DNA of 64,000 bases from Otatea glauca. Its lineage: Eukaryota; Streptophyta; Magnoliopsida; Poales; Poaceae. A program made the position numbers and the translations under genes. Below are positions 45,421 through 57,059 of this stretch, in pieces; position 1 is the first letter of the stretch; each line of letters begins with the position of its first letter. The DNA lies in the NCBI GenBank assembly GCA_036346275.1, contig JAYEVK010000236.1, positions 1 through 64,000 on the forward strand, read 5' to 3'. The notes below the pieces were generated by a model that searched no databases, was not told where the DNA came from, and worked only from the letters and a program-made list of their open reading frames with translations.

Positions 45421-45930
45421 GCTTCGTCTATCACAAAGCTTCTCAAAAAGGATCATCCATATAATTGGACCGATAAGTGTGATGAAAGCTTCCAAAAACT
45501 CAAAACAACTCCTAACCTCGGCTCCAATCTTATCTGTGCCAGAAAATGGTGTGGAGTATGTAGTGTACTGTGATGCTTCTAAATCTAGATTAGGATGTGT
45601 ACTAATGCAAAAAAAGCAGGTGATTGCCTATGCTTCCAGGCAATTACGTCCTCATGAAGTCAACTATCCTACCCATGACTTAGAATTGGGAGTTGTAGTC
45701 TTCGCATTGAAAATCTGGAGACACTATCTGTATGGATCCAAGTGCACTCTGTATAGTGATCATAAGAGTCTTAAATACATATTCACCTAGAAAGAGTTGA
45801 ATATGAGACAGCGGAGATGGCTGGAACTCATTAAGGATTATGACATCACCATCAACTATCATCCCGGAAAAGGCAGTGTAGTAGCAGATGTATTGAGTCG
45901 AAAGTCTCAATGTCATCATCTATCTATTCA
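45421..45930 (+). pseudogene. G1 RNase H
   Basis: It carries YVVYCDASKSRLGCVLMQKK, AYASRQLRPHEVNYPTHDLE, LKIWRHYLYGSKCTLYSDHK with the acidic active-site residues D, E and D, then a stop at 45790 before RRWLELIKDYDITINYHPGK and ADVLSRKS. A frameshift near 45520 joins it to the reverse transcriptase. Confidence 0.92.
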
Positions 45931-47282
45931 AAGCTTCCTGCCTGAACACCTTCAAGAATTAGCCAAGATGGAGATTCATTTCAATCTATCGCCATCAAAT
46001 GCCATGTTAGCCACCATGACCGTCCAATCCACCTTGTTGGAGCAGATCAAGGAAAAGCAAGCTAGTGATAGCTTTGTCCTAGAAGAGATCAATAGGATCA
46101 GATCCAATCAACCCTTAGAATTCAATCTAGAAGCAGAAGTTCTTAGATTTCATAATAGGATCTATGTTCCAAATGATCCAGAGATAAAATCTCTGATCTT
46201 GAAAGAAACCCATGATACCTTGTATTCCATCCATCCGAGCAGTACCAAGATGTATAAAGACCTGAGAGAAATATTATGGTGGAATGGTACGAAAAAGGAG
46301 ATAGTAGAGTATGCTAGTAAGTGTGACACTTGTCAGAAAGTCAAGGCAGAACATCAGCGTCCCGTAGGCCTACTACAACCTCTCCAAATTCCAGAATGGA
46401 AATGGGAAGATATTTGTATGGACTTCATAACGGGCTTACCTCGAACTCTAACCAAGAAAGATGTCATTTGGGTCATAGTGGACAGACTCACAAAATCTGC
46501 TCACTTTATAGCCACAAATCAGAAACTCTGCTCATAGACTAGCCGAGATATATGTTGAAAAGATAGTCACCCTTCATGGAGTTCCCAAAACCATCACATC
46601 TGATAGAGGTTCCACTTTCACCTCTAACTTTTGGGGAAGTCTCCAAACTGCCTTGGGATCCAAGCTTAAATTCAGTACTGCTTATCACCCTCAAACCGAT
46701 GGACAGATCGAGAGAGTGAATCAAGTTGGGATAAATATCGCATCTAGTGAATTAAGCTTATAACAATAGTTATCAGCGAGCATACAAATAGTCCCCTTTG
46801 AAGCTCTGTATGGTAGGCGGTGCGGATCACCAATCTGTTGGTATAAAGTAGGAGAAAAGTCTTTACTTGGTCGAAATTGATCCGTCGAATAGCGAGAAGA
46901 TAAGATTAATTCAAGAGAGCGAAGACCACTCAAAGTAGACAAAGAGCTCTACGATAAGCGTAGGCGAGATCGACATTTCGACTAGGAGATCATGTGTATT
47001 TGAAAGTATCTCCCACGAAAGGAGTACATCGATTTGGAGTAAAGGAAGCTGAGTCCTCGTTATGTCGGATCATTTCGAGTGTTAGAACAAAAAGGATGCT
47101 GTGCATATCAAATAGAGCTTCCTCCCCAACTGTCTAGAATCCACAATGTATTCCATATCTCTCAGTTGCGAGCTTGTCTCAGGGAACCTTCTCAGTTGAT
47201 GCCCAGCATTGACATCCTATTGCAGCCAGACTTAACATATGAAGAAACTCCACTAAAGATCATAGCTACAGAAGAGCAATAG
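45931..47282 (+). pseudogene. G1 integrase
   Basis: The HHCC zinc domain reads ETHDTLYSIHPSSTKMYKDL and KCDTCQKVKAEHQRPVGLL; the core starts with EDICMDFITGLPRT and VIWVIVDRLTKSAHFIA. After a frameshift and stop near 46535 it continues LHGVPKTITSDRGSTFTSNF and STAYHPQTDGQIERVNQ. The segment carrying the catalytic Glu context is then cut by a small deletion near 46725. The C-terminal part reappears as LYGRRCGSP and AYQIELPPQLSRIHNVFHIS. Three or more frameshifts. Confidence 0.92.
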
Positions 47283-47396
47283 TTCAGAAGAGCCACCATC
47301 AAGTTCTGCAAGGTTCAGTGGAAGCATCATACAGAAAAAGAGGCTACGTGGGAGGAGGAAGATCTGCGGGAGTCGTACCCGCATTTCTTTAGGTGA
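47235..47396 (+). pseudogene. G1 integrase chromodomain
   Basis: It reads EETPLKIIATEEQ, a stop, then RRATIKFCKVQWKHHTEKEA and TWEEEDLRESYPHFF. The pattern KVQW..H...EATWE is the chromodomain core of plant chromoviruses, which directs insertion to marked chromatin. One in-frame TAG at 47281 interrupts it. Confidence 0.85.
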
Positions 47397-47424
47397 GGTG
47401 GATTTCGAGGACGAAATCCTTTTT

Positions 47425-47437
47425 AAGGGGAGTAGGT
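47425..47437 (+). promoter_or_regulatory. Polypurine tract (G1)
   Basis: AAGGGGAGTAGG directly before the 3' LTR start, the expected plus-strand primer. Confidence 0.85.
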
Positions 47438-49400
47438 TGTGATAACCCCCCGGGGTTATCAGTTTAATTAAAGAATTAATTAAACATTAAAAGCAATTAG
47501 GTAAAATAATAAAATGTAAGGATTAGAGAATGCCATCAGTCCCACAGTGAAAGGTATCGCTCTTTAAGGTACCCAATCTATCCGGGACCCAGACTGGCCC
47601 CTCTCAATAGTTTTGGGGTTCATCATTCGACATTTAGACTTACAGTGCGGTATCTGGTGCAGTTAGAATTTTGAGTAGAGAATGACCATAGGACCCTTAT
47701 AGCTAGCGGGAGGCGGTAGAAGCCTAAGGGCACAAGGTCATTAGCCAAGACATTGCCTGAGCAATAAAGCCGGTGAGTGAGCCAACGAAGCCACCCATTT
47801 CATTCTTTGTCTCCCAATCCTCGGCACACAAACCAAAGCCAGTGAGCCAACATTTCCCTTCGTCCCAAGAACACGGCACCTAGCGAGAAGCAAGAGAAGC
47901 CGATGAGGCCCTTTGGAAGGCGAGAGGAGGAGGTGGCGCGGAAGGAGGCGCCACCATCCAGAAGAAGGAGGCCAGGAGGGAGATCATCTAGAAGAGGGAG
48001 GCAACAGCATCCAGAAGCAACCCGAAGAGGTGGAGGAATCTCGAAGCCAGCATCACCTCTTCTACCCGTCGTCAACCCCATTGCGACCAGCTAGCTTCAT
48101 CCCCAACCATCCAGGCACATTGCCCTAGTTTGGCAATAGCAACAGTGTAGGGTATAATGTATAGCCGGTAGATCGGGGCTTTAGCTCGCGAATGGGGTAG
48201 TGCAGAGGGTAGATCGGGTTGTTCCCGGGGTTCTCAGTAGGTTGGGGTAACCCTAGGGTTAGTTTAGTCCCTCATCATAGAACTCCCTCATCTAAAAGCA
48301 TTCACCAGTAAAACAAAGCAAAAATTCAAGAAAATAAAATGTGGGTAGAACCCTAGAACCAGTGCCAGAAGAGGTAGAGGGGGGTGAGCTGCGACCGAGC
48401 CGGCTCTGAGCTGTAGAGGAAGAGGCGTGGGTGTGCGGGAGTCGACCAGGGCGGGGAGGAGCCGCAGGCTTGCGAGCTAGGTCGGGCCGCCGCCGAGCCG
48501 CAGCAGGAGAGGGAGAGGCTGGCGCATGGCCTAGTCGCCGTGCGGTCCGAAGGCGGGGTGAGCCATGGCGCCACATGAGAGACTTCGTGGGACAGCCAAA
48601 CCATGGAGGAGAGGAGGCGCATGGAGAAGGAAGCCGTGAGGAGAGCGGAGAGAGTAGGGAGGAGCATCCGAGGCTGTTCGACCTCAGTAGAAAAGAGAGA
48701 GGCGACATAATCAAGAAGCCAGAGGCTTCGGCTGAAACCAGAAGAGAGGACAAAGAAAGAAAAGAAGAGGGAGGAAAGAAAGAAAAAGAGAGGAAAAAGA
48801 AAAGGAAAGGAGAGAAAATGATGGAGAGGTAGAAAAAGAATCCACGCCGTGAGCCGCGTCAGTTTTGTAATCGACTGGTGGATTGTGTAAAATCACTAAC
48901 TGATATTAACTAATCAGTGCCTAATTAAAATCTGAACGGCAGATCATTAAATCAGTTGGGCACCAAAATAAATAATTGAATCTTGAACGACCTAGTTAAA
49001 ATATTTTGTCGTTTCAGGTCTCGACCTGAACTGCTCCGCCAATTAGAACCCACCATCGAGCGAGGTCGGATCGCCACATTTTTTCGAGCAAGATTCCTTG
49101 AACATCTTTGCCAAATGTTTTAATGCTTTTATATACTCGATTACAAGAAAAACTTAAATTCAAGATGGGATTGTGAATTGGAGTTGGGTGGATGAGTTGT
49201 TGTGGTATGTTGATGGAGCTGGTATTGTGATATGGGAATTGCTATTGTGAAGTTGGAAGTTGGTAATGTGATGTTGGTAATTTGGAAATGTGGTTTGGAA
49301 ATGATGGTATGTGTTAAGGTTGTCCACGAATGGAGTCGTGGATGTGTTAATAGAAATTATAATGGTGGGTAGAGAGCACAAGGGAAAGGGTGGGAGTCTC
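47438..49400 (+). repeat. 3' LTR of G1, interrupted
   Basis: It is colinear with 37603-39610 of the 5' LTR (same GC-rich core and purine-rich tract), then broken by element G2 at 49401. Compared with the 5' LTR there are many scattered substitutions and 1-3 base indels. Confidence 0.88.
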
Positions 49401-51217
49401 TGTGGTGACTCGTATAATTAGCCTAGGGTTGTGGCAAGTTAACACTTGCCACCTCCCTAGGTTAATTACGAATCTCGACACGACCATTGGCAAAACATCG
49501 AAAGCTCGATGCTTTATCGGCTACTATCCGTGTTAGGAGAGTTGCAACAAAACAATAATTAGAGATTGAATGAGAATATATTCATTACAAGCCACATGAG
49601 CTATATGTCCATTACATAATAGTATTACTGACCATCCCTAGATATAGCAAAAGATTACACTACTACCTATACATACTAAATACCTCCTAGGAGCATAATA
49701 TGACCTATAGGATCTCCTAGTTCTCATGGTAGTAGTCGGAGTAAGTATGAGCCTCATATGAATCCTCCTAATAACCACAGGCGAGGCACGAGAATAGGCC
49801 TCCTCGGCGGCCTCAACGCGGATCCATTAGGCTCTCCTAGAAAAGGGGACATACAAGAGTGAGTACAAAGTACTCGGCAATCGATATATCACAAGATGCA
49901 AAATGAATTTCTCCTCCAATGAGACCATTTCCTTCCTCCAACTCATCTTTTCGAGAAATTAGGTTTTAGTTTTCTTTAAAAGTTGGCAAATTTAATTATT
50001 GAAATTCAACTACTAGCACCGATATATGAGGCAGACTTAGCTTAGTAGCCTCGATCCGGGAGATAGGCTTGAATTCAAGATTTTGACCCTATGAGTTCAT
50101 ACCACTTTACCCATAATGACCCCAACGGTGAGGTTCTAGAACGTTTATCACTAATCCAGTATTAGATCTCCAACCCTGTAGTCGAGGGGAATTCCTATCC
50201 TAAGCGATTCACCACTCGCCATACAGTTGTACTCCGATATCCAATCGGAGTAACTCCACTGTGGCTTAAATATATATATATATATATATCCACATTAACA
50301 GCTTTCTCATCTGGGCATTCCGGCATACCCAGACTTTGGCTCTAGTAGCTACTATTACCCAATGTGAAGATCATAACACTTTCTTAGGACAACCTTTTCT
50401 GACAGCGATTTATCTCGCTATGGTTGGTACTAAAATTACGGCTCATTGCCCGAGTATAGGTGTTTGACCTTATATATTATAGCCTATGTAGAGGTCCACC
50501 GCGTGGTATCACCACACCCAGGCATTACCACGCCATCTTCCCCTGCACCCTCTACCCACCATATAGCTCTAATATATTATCCACGACTCCATTCGTGGAC
50601 ACCTAAACACCACACAATCACTTCCTTCACCACAACCATACCTCATGAGCATTTACCAAACCACATAACCCATTCCATTTCAATACCAAGACCACACACC
50701 ATTTCCACCCATTCACCACATTGCCATTCTCATCATTTCCATTTCCGCCATTCATTCACAACAACTCTTCCATCCAATTTCATCTCCACATTTCCATTAC
50801 CAAAATTCAATTTTCATGCAGTGATGATGTGATTAAATATTTATAAAAGCATTAAAAAGCATTTCACAAAGATGCTCAAGGAATCTTGACTGGAATAATA
50901 TTTGATGGATCGACCTCGCTCGAAGGTGCGTTCTGGTTGGCGGGACGATTCAAGTCGAGCCCTGACTGAAAACAGAACATATACACTAAGGCCATTTCAC
51001 TTTGGATTATTTTATATTAGCGTCCAACCGATTTTTAATCTATCGTTCAAATTTTATATTGGTGCTAATTAAATAATTACACATTGACCATTTTAAGCGA
51101 TCCGCGAGTCGATCCACAGAATCGAGCGCGTCCATAACTACGACTTATTTTCTACCTCTCCTATTTTTTCCTCCTCTTTTCTCTTCCCGTTTTCCTTCTT
51201 TCTTTCTTTCTTTTCCT
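49401..51217 (-). repeat. G2 3' LTR, missing its first part
   Basis: Homologous, in reverse, to 40750 down to about 38940 of the G1 LTR, including the TATA region (50469-50482), a T-rich complement of the purine tract (51165-51217) and an (AT)n run at 50270-50290. About 1.3 kb of LTR start is absent. Confidence 0.85.
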
Positions 51218-52040
51218 CATTCAAATTAAGCGTGCTCATTTTCGATAATGATGGCTCTATCGATAAAATCTGAAATCAGTAATTCTAAGAGGCGATAGTG
51301 AGCACAAAGAAAGGGATTCATGCCTTCCTTGAAGCGAAAGATCTTTTTAGCATCAGTCTGTCTCCTCAAGAGCATAGCGAGACAGTTCTAGAAATTTGTT
51401 AAGATACTCCACTACCTTCTTATTTCCACGAGTTCAAGTCCCAAAACTTCTGTCTTTTTATATCCATCTCACCCAAGGGAATATAGGTCTTGCGAAATTG
51501 AGAGGAAAATTTTGCCCATACTATGGATTGCTCCCCGGTGCGCATGTGGTAGTAGTTTGACCACCAAGATGTTGCGACACTAGTAGTGATATCTGACAAA
51601 GCTGAACTTTTCTTCCTCGAAGCATCCTACAGTGTTCAACTTCTTTTCTATTTCTTGCAACCAATCATCAGCTTCTAATGTTTCGGATGCTCTAGAGAAT
51701 GTAGGAGGGCGAGTCTGAAGAAACTCCCCTAAGGTAACTTTGATTCTGATGGCATGGAAGGTTCCAGGAGCAAGGTTGTTTAAGAGGTTCCCATAAGGTG
51801 ATCACATCGTTCTTGAGCTTCTTTTACGGCATTTTCAAAATAGATTAAGACTCTCAATGACCACGATTTTACGAGTTCTAGTTTGTCTTGGTGATCCTCT
51901 CGGCGGAGTTGGCTGCCTAGACTCCACTAGATTGGGCTGATTAAGATCTTGAACATTGGCTTGGGGCTCTTGAGGATTTGGAAGGTTGGATGAAGAACCT
52001 AGCCTCATAATCAAATCTTTCTCCACTATCTCTCATCGAC
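51218..52040 (-). pseudogene. G2 gag fragment
   Basis: The minus strand from 52040 begins MSMRD-like, then the frame at 52026 reads MEKDLIMRLGSSSNLPNPQE, NPNLVESRQPTPP-like sequence and RGSPRQTRTRKIVV. Capsid motifs matching G1 follow in broken frames, ending in a segment equivalent to IENEHA. at about 51240. The zinc knuckles are lost to the deletion at 51217. Confidence 0.8.
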
Positions 52041-52338
52041 ATCCTGCAAAAGAACCACACATCCTAATATTAGCCGATTGGACAATTTATTTTATTATGA
52101 TTGTTTTCAAGATGAGAGGTCTTATTGTGCATAGGATATTTTATAAGTTCAGCTTTTAAAGCGAGAGGAAAGAACAGATCACGCTCTCTTCGCCACTCCA
52201 TTTGAATCTGAATATAACTTCTATCGCTTGATTTAGAGCCATGAAAATGCAATTTAAAGCAAACAAAAACAATCTTGAACTCCGAGTATCAGGAACTCCA
52301 TGAGATTAACGCACTCAGGCTACCCTATCTACAGAAGA
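52041..52338 (-). other. G2 leader fragment
   Basis: Homologous in reverse to about 42590-42881 of G1 (for example the GGAGTTCCTG and GCGTTAATCTCA strings). It is cut at 52338 by the LTR of G3; the flanking GAAGA (52334-52338) is the presumed left copy of the G3 target duplication. Confidence 0.75.
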
Positions 52339-55020
52339 TGTGGGACTCCAGATTTGCTATCCAGAATCCCCTGTGTATTTCTGTACTAGTCCCAGATCAA
52401 CGCTAGTACACACAGTTCACAATGATGAATCATAACCGAAAAGCACGAATTGAAAAGATAAATACTGAGTACTAGCTGAAAAGCCATTATTACAAAACCA
52501 GGTCACATGACCTTAAGTTTCTGACGATGGAAATAAGAAGCAAAATGGTAAAGCTAATAAACACCACCGTGATCATTGAAAAAAGCGTCGCCTAGCTCTT
52601 TGGATTGTCTTCATCGTACTCCACATCGTAGAACTCACCATCGTTCATGGCATCTCGGAAAGCTTCTGACGAAAGAATTTATTGTAGCATATGAGTACAA
52701 ACGTATTCAGCAAGTCAGGGAAATATGCAAGATGCAAGGCCTTCCAAAGATGGCTTAATATGGTTATTTTGCACAAAGCGGTTAACAAACATTATTAATA
52801 ATAATTTTCACAAAGCAGTTTTAACAATTATTTGTACAATTGAAATTATTTATAACTCTAGTGAAGGTTCCAACTACCAACACTAGTATAAAGGCTCTAA
52901 CCGCCCATTTTAAAAGATCTTGTTTAACCATCACATAACTCATTCTGTCATGATTCAAAACAGGTTCCAACCACCTGACTGGCTTCAGCCACCAATAATA
53001 CATCCGGAAGTTCTAACCACTCCCAGATCTCAAAACATCAATTTTTAAAACCAAAAACAAAGTCTACCAATATGAAAGCATTCTTTGCTTGCCTTTGACT
53101 GTAGGCACGGCTATTCGAATAGTTTTACACTCTGCAGAGGTGTACAGCTTTACCCACAAGATATGATCATCTCTTGTTGCCATGCGAAATAAGCACACTT
53201 CCTTTGGTGTGTTGCCAGAGAGATCATGACAAGGCTTTTACAACGCAATAATCTAACCTGACTTCACCCGCTGAGGTTTCACCGTTGTTAGGGTTCCATC
53301 TACCCAGTATAGAAGCCCCCTTTTGCGCCGTGTGGGAAAAACATACTTGCCTCCATCTGGCACCCACATTCCACCATCTGGCGAGTCTAAGTTAAATTAT
53401 TACAAGTTATTCAGCCAGGTCGTACCCATTTAGACATGTGGTTGCACGGTTGTGCTTAGAATAGATAATCACAAGCGTCGGTCCTTAATTGACTTGGGCA
53501 GCACAAACACAACAAAAACCAGTGCTCCATCTGCACCCGTCAGACAAGCCGATCCGCCCAAGTCTAAATTATTTTAATTTTTATTTTGCAAATACAACGG
53601 CATACATATTGCCACAACTTTTCAAATTCATAATTTTTCACAGTTTCAAAATAACCCATCCATAGGTATTTGATCGACTTTGCATTTAAGCACATCTAGC
53701 GCCCTAAACAAAATATATCATAACATATTATTATTATGACATATCACAGCAACCTAGGCTTACAACAGTCAAGGATTTCAATATCAAGGTGTTAATAACA
53801 ATTGGGATTAACTACCAACCTAAATTTAACGTCATCTTTTAAATAAATAGCGATGCAAATTGTAAAACATTGTAAAGCATTATAAAACATGGGATCAACA
53901 TGCGTCATGGAGAATTGCCTGGATTAAAGGGTATGTGATCAAGATCGTCGGTAGCAAGTCCTTTCGGCTCTTCGGAAACTATACGAGAAATGTATCCAAA
54001 TTCAAATAAAATCCAAATAAATTCAAATAAAATATAAAACTGGAATAAATAGGCAAAGGATAATTTTATATGAATTTAGGAAGAAGAATGAGTCAATCGG
54101 ACTTAAGATGACAGAGATCGGATATTTTGAATTCAAAATTTGACCTTTGCGCTTAGAGAAGAAATGGTTGCCGACAGAGCTCCTATGAGAATTTTAAAAT
54201 CTGATTTTACGGATGTAAAGGGCACTCAGAGGAAGCTCAAGAAAAATTGAGGACAAATGGAGTCGGGATCGGTAGGAGAGCTCAGAAAGTTCACAGGAGT
54301 TCGAAAGAATGGCTTGCAGGAGATCCGGTCAATGGATTGGAACAACTCAAGCGAGGATGTGAGGAATGAGAAGGAACTTGGGGTTCAATTTATAGGACAA
54401 TCGGACTAGTAGATCGTCGGGAAATGCTCTCCGAAGTTTTCGTAGAATTATGGCGAGATCGCGAAGTAAATGAGTGAAACAGATGAATTGAATGCGGGCC
54501 GGACACTGTAGCATTGGCGTACTGTAGCTGACGGGAAGGAGAAACGGATCGGGTTATAATGAACAGTAACCAAAATTATAAATTCCGAAAATAATTAATT
54601 TTCCACTGATAATTCATATTGAATCCGAAAATTAGCAAATAAATTTAATTAAATATGGGAATTTGAAGAGATACCGGTTTCAGCAATAAAAGCATATAAT
54701 TAATTTTTAAATGTTGAAAATTAAATAGGCTTGGGAAAAATAGTAAAAAGGTTTTGAAAATTCTGGGAAAAATCTCAAAAATACTTTAGAATATTTGTAA
54801 CCTAATAAAATTGGTTTCGGAATTTTTAGAGAATTCTGGAATTGGATTTGAATTTTGGATATCCGGATGAAATTGGAATTTCCGGACGCGAATGGAATAA
54901 ATTCCATTTTTGGATGGAAAGGAATGCCATGTTAACTAAAACTCCAAAGAAAACCCAAATCCTTGAATTAAGTAATTTAAATTAAATTTTGGCAAAAGCA
55001 CTAAAAAATGGGATGTTACA
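52339..55020 (-). repeat. 3' LTR of G3 (2682 bp)
   Basis: Boundaries TGTGGGACTCC (52339) and GGGATGTTACA (55020), followed by the polypurine tract. It is highly similar to 62283-64000 over the shared part, with the conserved block at 53123-53220. A TATA candidate, CCTATAAATTGAACC on the minus strand, lies at about 54388-54402. Confidence 0.95.
54388..54402 (-). promoter_or_regulatory. Putative LTR TATA box (G3)
   Basis: The minus strand reads TGTCCTATAAATTGAACCCC about 620 bp into the LTR, a strong TATA match followed by a purine/pyrimidine-mixed leader. Confidence 0.5.
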
Positions 55021-55033
55021 AACCTACCCCCTT
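55021..55033 (-). promoter_or_regulatory. Polypurine tract (G3)
   Basis: Minus strand AAGGGGGTAGGTT abutting the 3' LTR. Confidence 0.88.
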
Positions 55034-55686
55034 AGAGAGAATCTCGACCCCGAGAATCGGACAGAGAAAGAAAAAGATCGGGGAACTTGGCTCTAAGATC
55101 CTCTTCTCGACGGAGAAAGAAAAAGATCGGGGAACTCGGCTCTAAGATCCTCTTTTCGCTCCTAGGTTGCTTCCTTCTCGGAATGATTGCTTCACTGAAC
55201 CTTGCAAAACTTGATCACACGGCTTCTGGTTCTACGCTCCGCTTCATCCAAGATTCTGACCGGATACTCGGGATAAGAGAGATCTTACTTCAGTTCCATC
55301 TTTTCGAATGGCAACTGTTCTTCAGGCACTCGAAGGCATTGATATCATGCACATCTGACAACTGTGAAGGAAGTTTTAATTTATAAGCAACTTCTCCTCT
55401 TCTGGCAACCACTGGAAATGGACCGATATAGCGAGGTGCAAGCTTCCGTGACTCTGAAACAGCGCATTCCCTTTAGGGGTGAAACTTTGGATACACATGA
55501 TCACGGATGCAAAGCTCAAATCCGTGACGATTATCGGCATAACTTTTACGCCTTGGTGATTGTTTTAAATTCGACGAATCACTCTTGACTTGCTCTTACC
55601 TTCCTTGAGAATGTCATGCCCAATTACTTGTGCACCTCTATCTCTTTCCAATACAATGGTGTTCAACATTTTCTTAGTAAAGAGCT
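55034..55686 (-). pseudogene. G3 integrase C-terminal remnant
   Basis: Broken frames retain traces such as AVGDFVYPKVSPLKGM-like text near 55460-55500, matching the segment after the integrase core in plant gypsy elements. The 40-60 bp repeat of GAAAGAAAAAGATCGGGGAA (55065-55085 and 55116-55136) is a local tandem duplication. No chromodomain could be read. Confidence 0.55.
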
Positions 55687-56530
55687 TCAAAAGGTGCCAT
55701 CTTTAAACTTGATTGATAAGCTGTTGTTGTAGGAGAATTCTGCGCACGGCAAATTCTGATCCCAAGAGGCACTATACGTCAACGCACAAGCTCTCAGCAT
55801 ATCTTCTAGAATTTGATTTATCCTTTCTGTTTGAGGATGGTAAGCAGTACTGAAATTCAGATTTGTGCCCAATACTTAATGCAATTTGCGCGAACCTTGA
55901 GAGTGGCGAGAACCACGGTCAGACACAATCTTCTTTGGCACTCCATGCAAACATACTATTTTAGCCATGTACAACTCTGCAAGTTTGTCACCAGAATAGG
56001 TGGTCTTCACCGGGATAGAATGTGCAACTTTTGTCAACCTATCCACAATGAGCCAAATAGAATCATATCCGGACTTAGTTCTGGGAAGTCCAGTAATGAA
56101 ATCCATTCCAATTTCTTCCCATTTCCAAACAGGAATCTGCAAAGGTTGTAACAATCCTGCTGGTCTCTGATGCTCTGCTTTAACTAAATGACAAATATCA
56201 CAACAAGCCACGAATTCGGCAGCTTCTCTTTTCATATTCGACCACCAATATTTTTCATTCAAATCCGAGTACATTTTCGTACTTCCCGGATGAATAGAAT
56301 AAACAGAATCATGAGCCTCTTTTAAAATCATATCCTTGATCTCTTTTTGGTTAGGAACTACAATTCTTTTTCCAAACCAAATGGTACCTTTCTCATCCTC
56401 AGAAAATTCAGAAGCTTTTCCTTTCTCCAGATCACTCTTTATGTCTGCAATACCACTGTCATCATTTTGAGCTTCTCTCATCGATCATCAAGGTTGAGTG
56501 CACTTCCATATTGAAAATACAACATTCATT
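55687..56530 (-). pseudogene. G3 integrase
   Basis: The frame from 56481 contains HDSVYSIHPGSTKMYSDLNE and CDICHLVKAEHQRPAGLL (HHCC domain), then WEEIGMDFITGLPRT, YDSIWLIVDRLTKVAH and LHGVPKKIVSDRGS of the catalytic core with two acidic residues. After a frameshift near 55880, NLNFSTAYHPQTERINQILE and SWDQNLPCAEFSYNNS follow, carrying the third acidic position context. One frameshift splits the core. Confidence 0.93.
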
Positions 56531-56560
56531 CACTAATTCAAGATTGAGACGTTGGAATTC

Positions 56561-57034
56561 TTAATGAAGTGCTGGCTGACTTTCTAAAACCATAATATTG
56601 TTGTAATAACTCTTTCTACTCAAAGCATCTGCAACAACATTAGCTTTCCATGGATGATAATGAATGTCGATGTCATAGTCTTTAATCAACTCCAACCATC
56701 TTCTTTGCCTTAAATTGAGATAAGACTGAGTGAAAATGTACTTCAAACTCTTATGATCCGTGTAGATCTTGCATTGATTACCAATAAGATAATGTCTCCA
56801 AAGCTTGAGTGCATGAACAACTGCAACTAACTCATGACTTGCAGCTAACTCCAAGTCATGAATTGGGTAGTTTTCCTCATAGGGTCGCAGCTGTCTTGAA
56901 GTATACGCTAAAACTTTTCCTTCCTGCATCAGAACACAACCAAGACCTAGATTTGAAGTATCACAGAAAACTTCAAAATCCTTTCGAATATCTGGCAGAA
57001 CAAGCACAGGTGCTAAAGTTAACCTCTTCTTCAA
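56561..57034 (-). pseudogene. G3 RNase H
   Basis: A 157-codon open frame: LTLAPVLVLPDIRKDFEVFC, DTSNLGLGCVLMQEGKVLAY, RHYLIGNQCKIYTDHKSLKY, RRWLELIKDYDIDIHYHPWK and ADALSRKS. Domain-level intact but disconnected from its neighbours by frameshifts. An insertion-like duplication (DLELAASHELVAVVHALKLW) adds residues compared with the usual DLELAAVVHALK. Confidence 0.92.
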
Positions 57035-57059
57035 TTCCTGAAAACTCTGGTCACAAGAT

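Larger units (their letters stand above)
37603..49400 (+). mobile_element. Ty3/gypsy chromovirus, complete left side (element G1)
   Basis: Order on the plus strand: 5' LTR 37603-40750, primer site, extra ORF, gag with two zinc knuckles, protease, reverse transcriptase, RNase H, integrase, chromodomain, polypurine tract, 3' LTR from 47438. Integrase after RNase H is the gypsy order, and the chromodomain with long LTRs points to the Tekay/Del type of chromovirus (lineage inferred). It sits in exon 11 of the PcnB-like gene. The 3' LTR is interrupted at 49401 by element G2, so its end and the right TSD lie outside the window; the left flank is TAGGC. Many stops and frameshifts make it inactive. 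Confidence 0.93.
49401..52338 (-). mobile_element. Gypsy element G2, relative of G1, internally deleted and inverted
   Basis: It begins at 49401 with TGTGGTGACTCG, the reverse complement of the G1 LTR end, and follows the inverted LTR to about 51217. There it switches to inverted gag (51218-52040) and inverted leader (52041-52338), where element G3 interrupts it. On its own strand it therefore reads leader, partial gag, then the 3' portion of the 3' LTR. Protease, pol and the first part of the LTR are missing. Its 5' LTR would lie right of the window. Confidence 0.85.
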
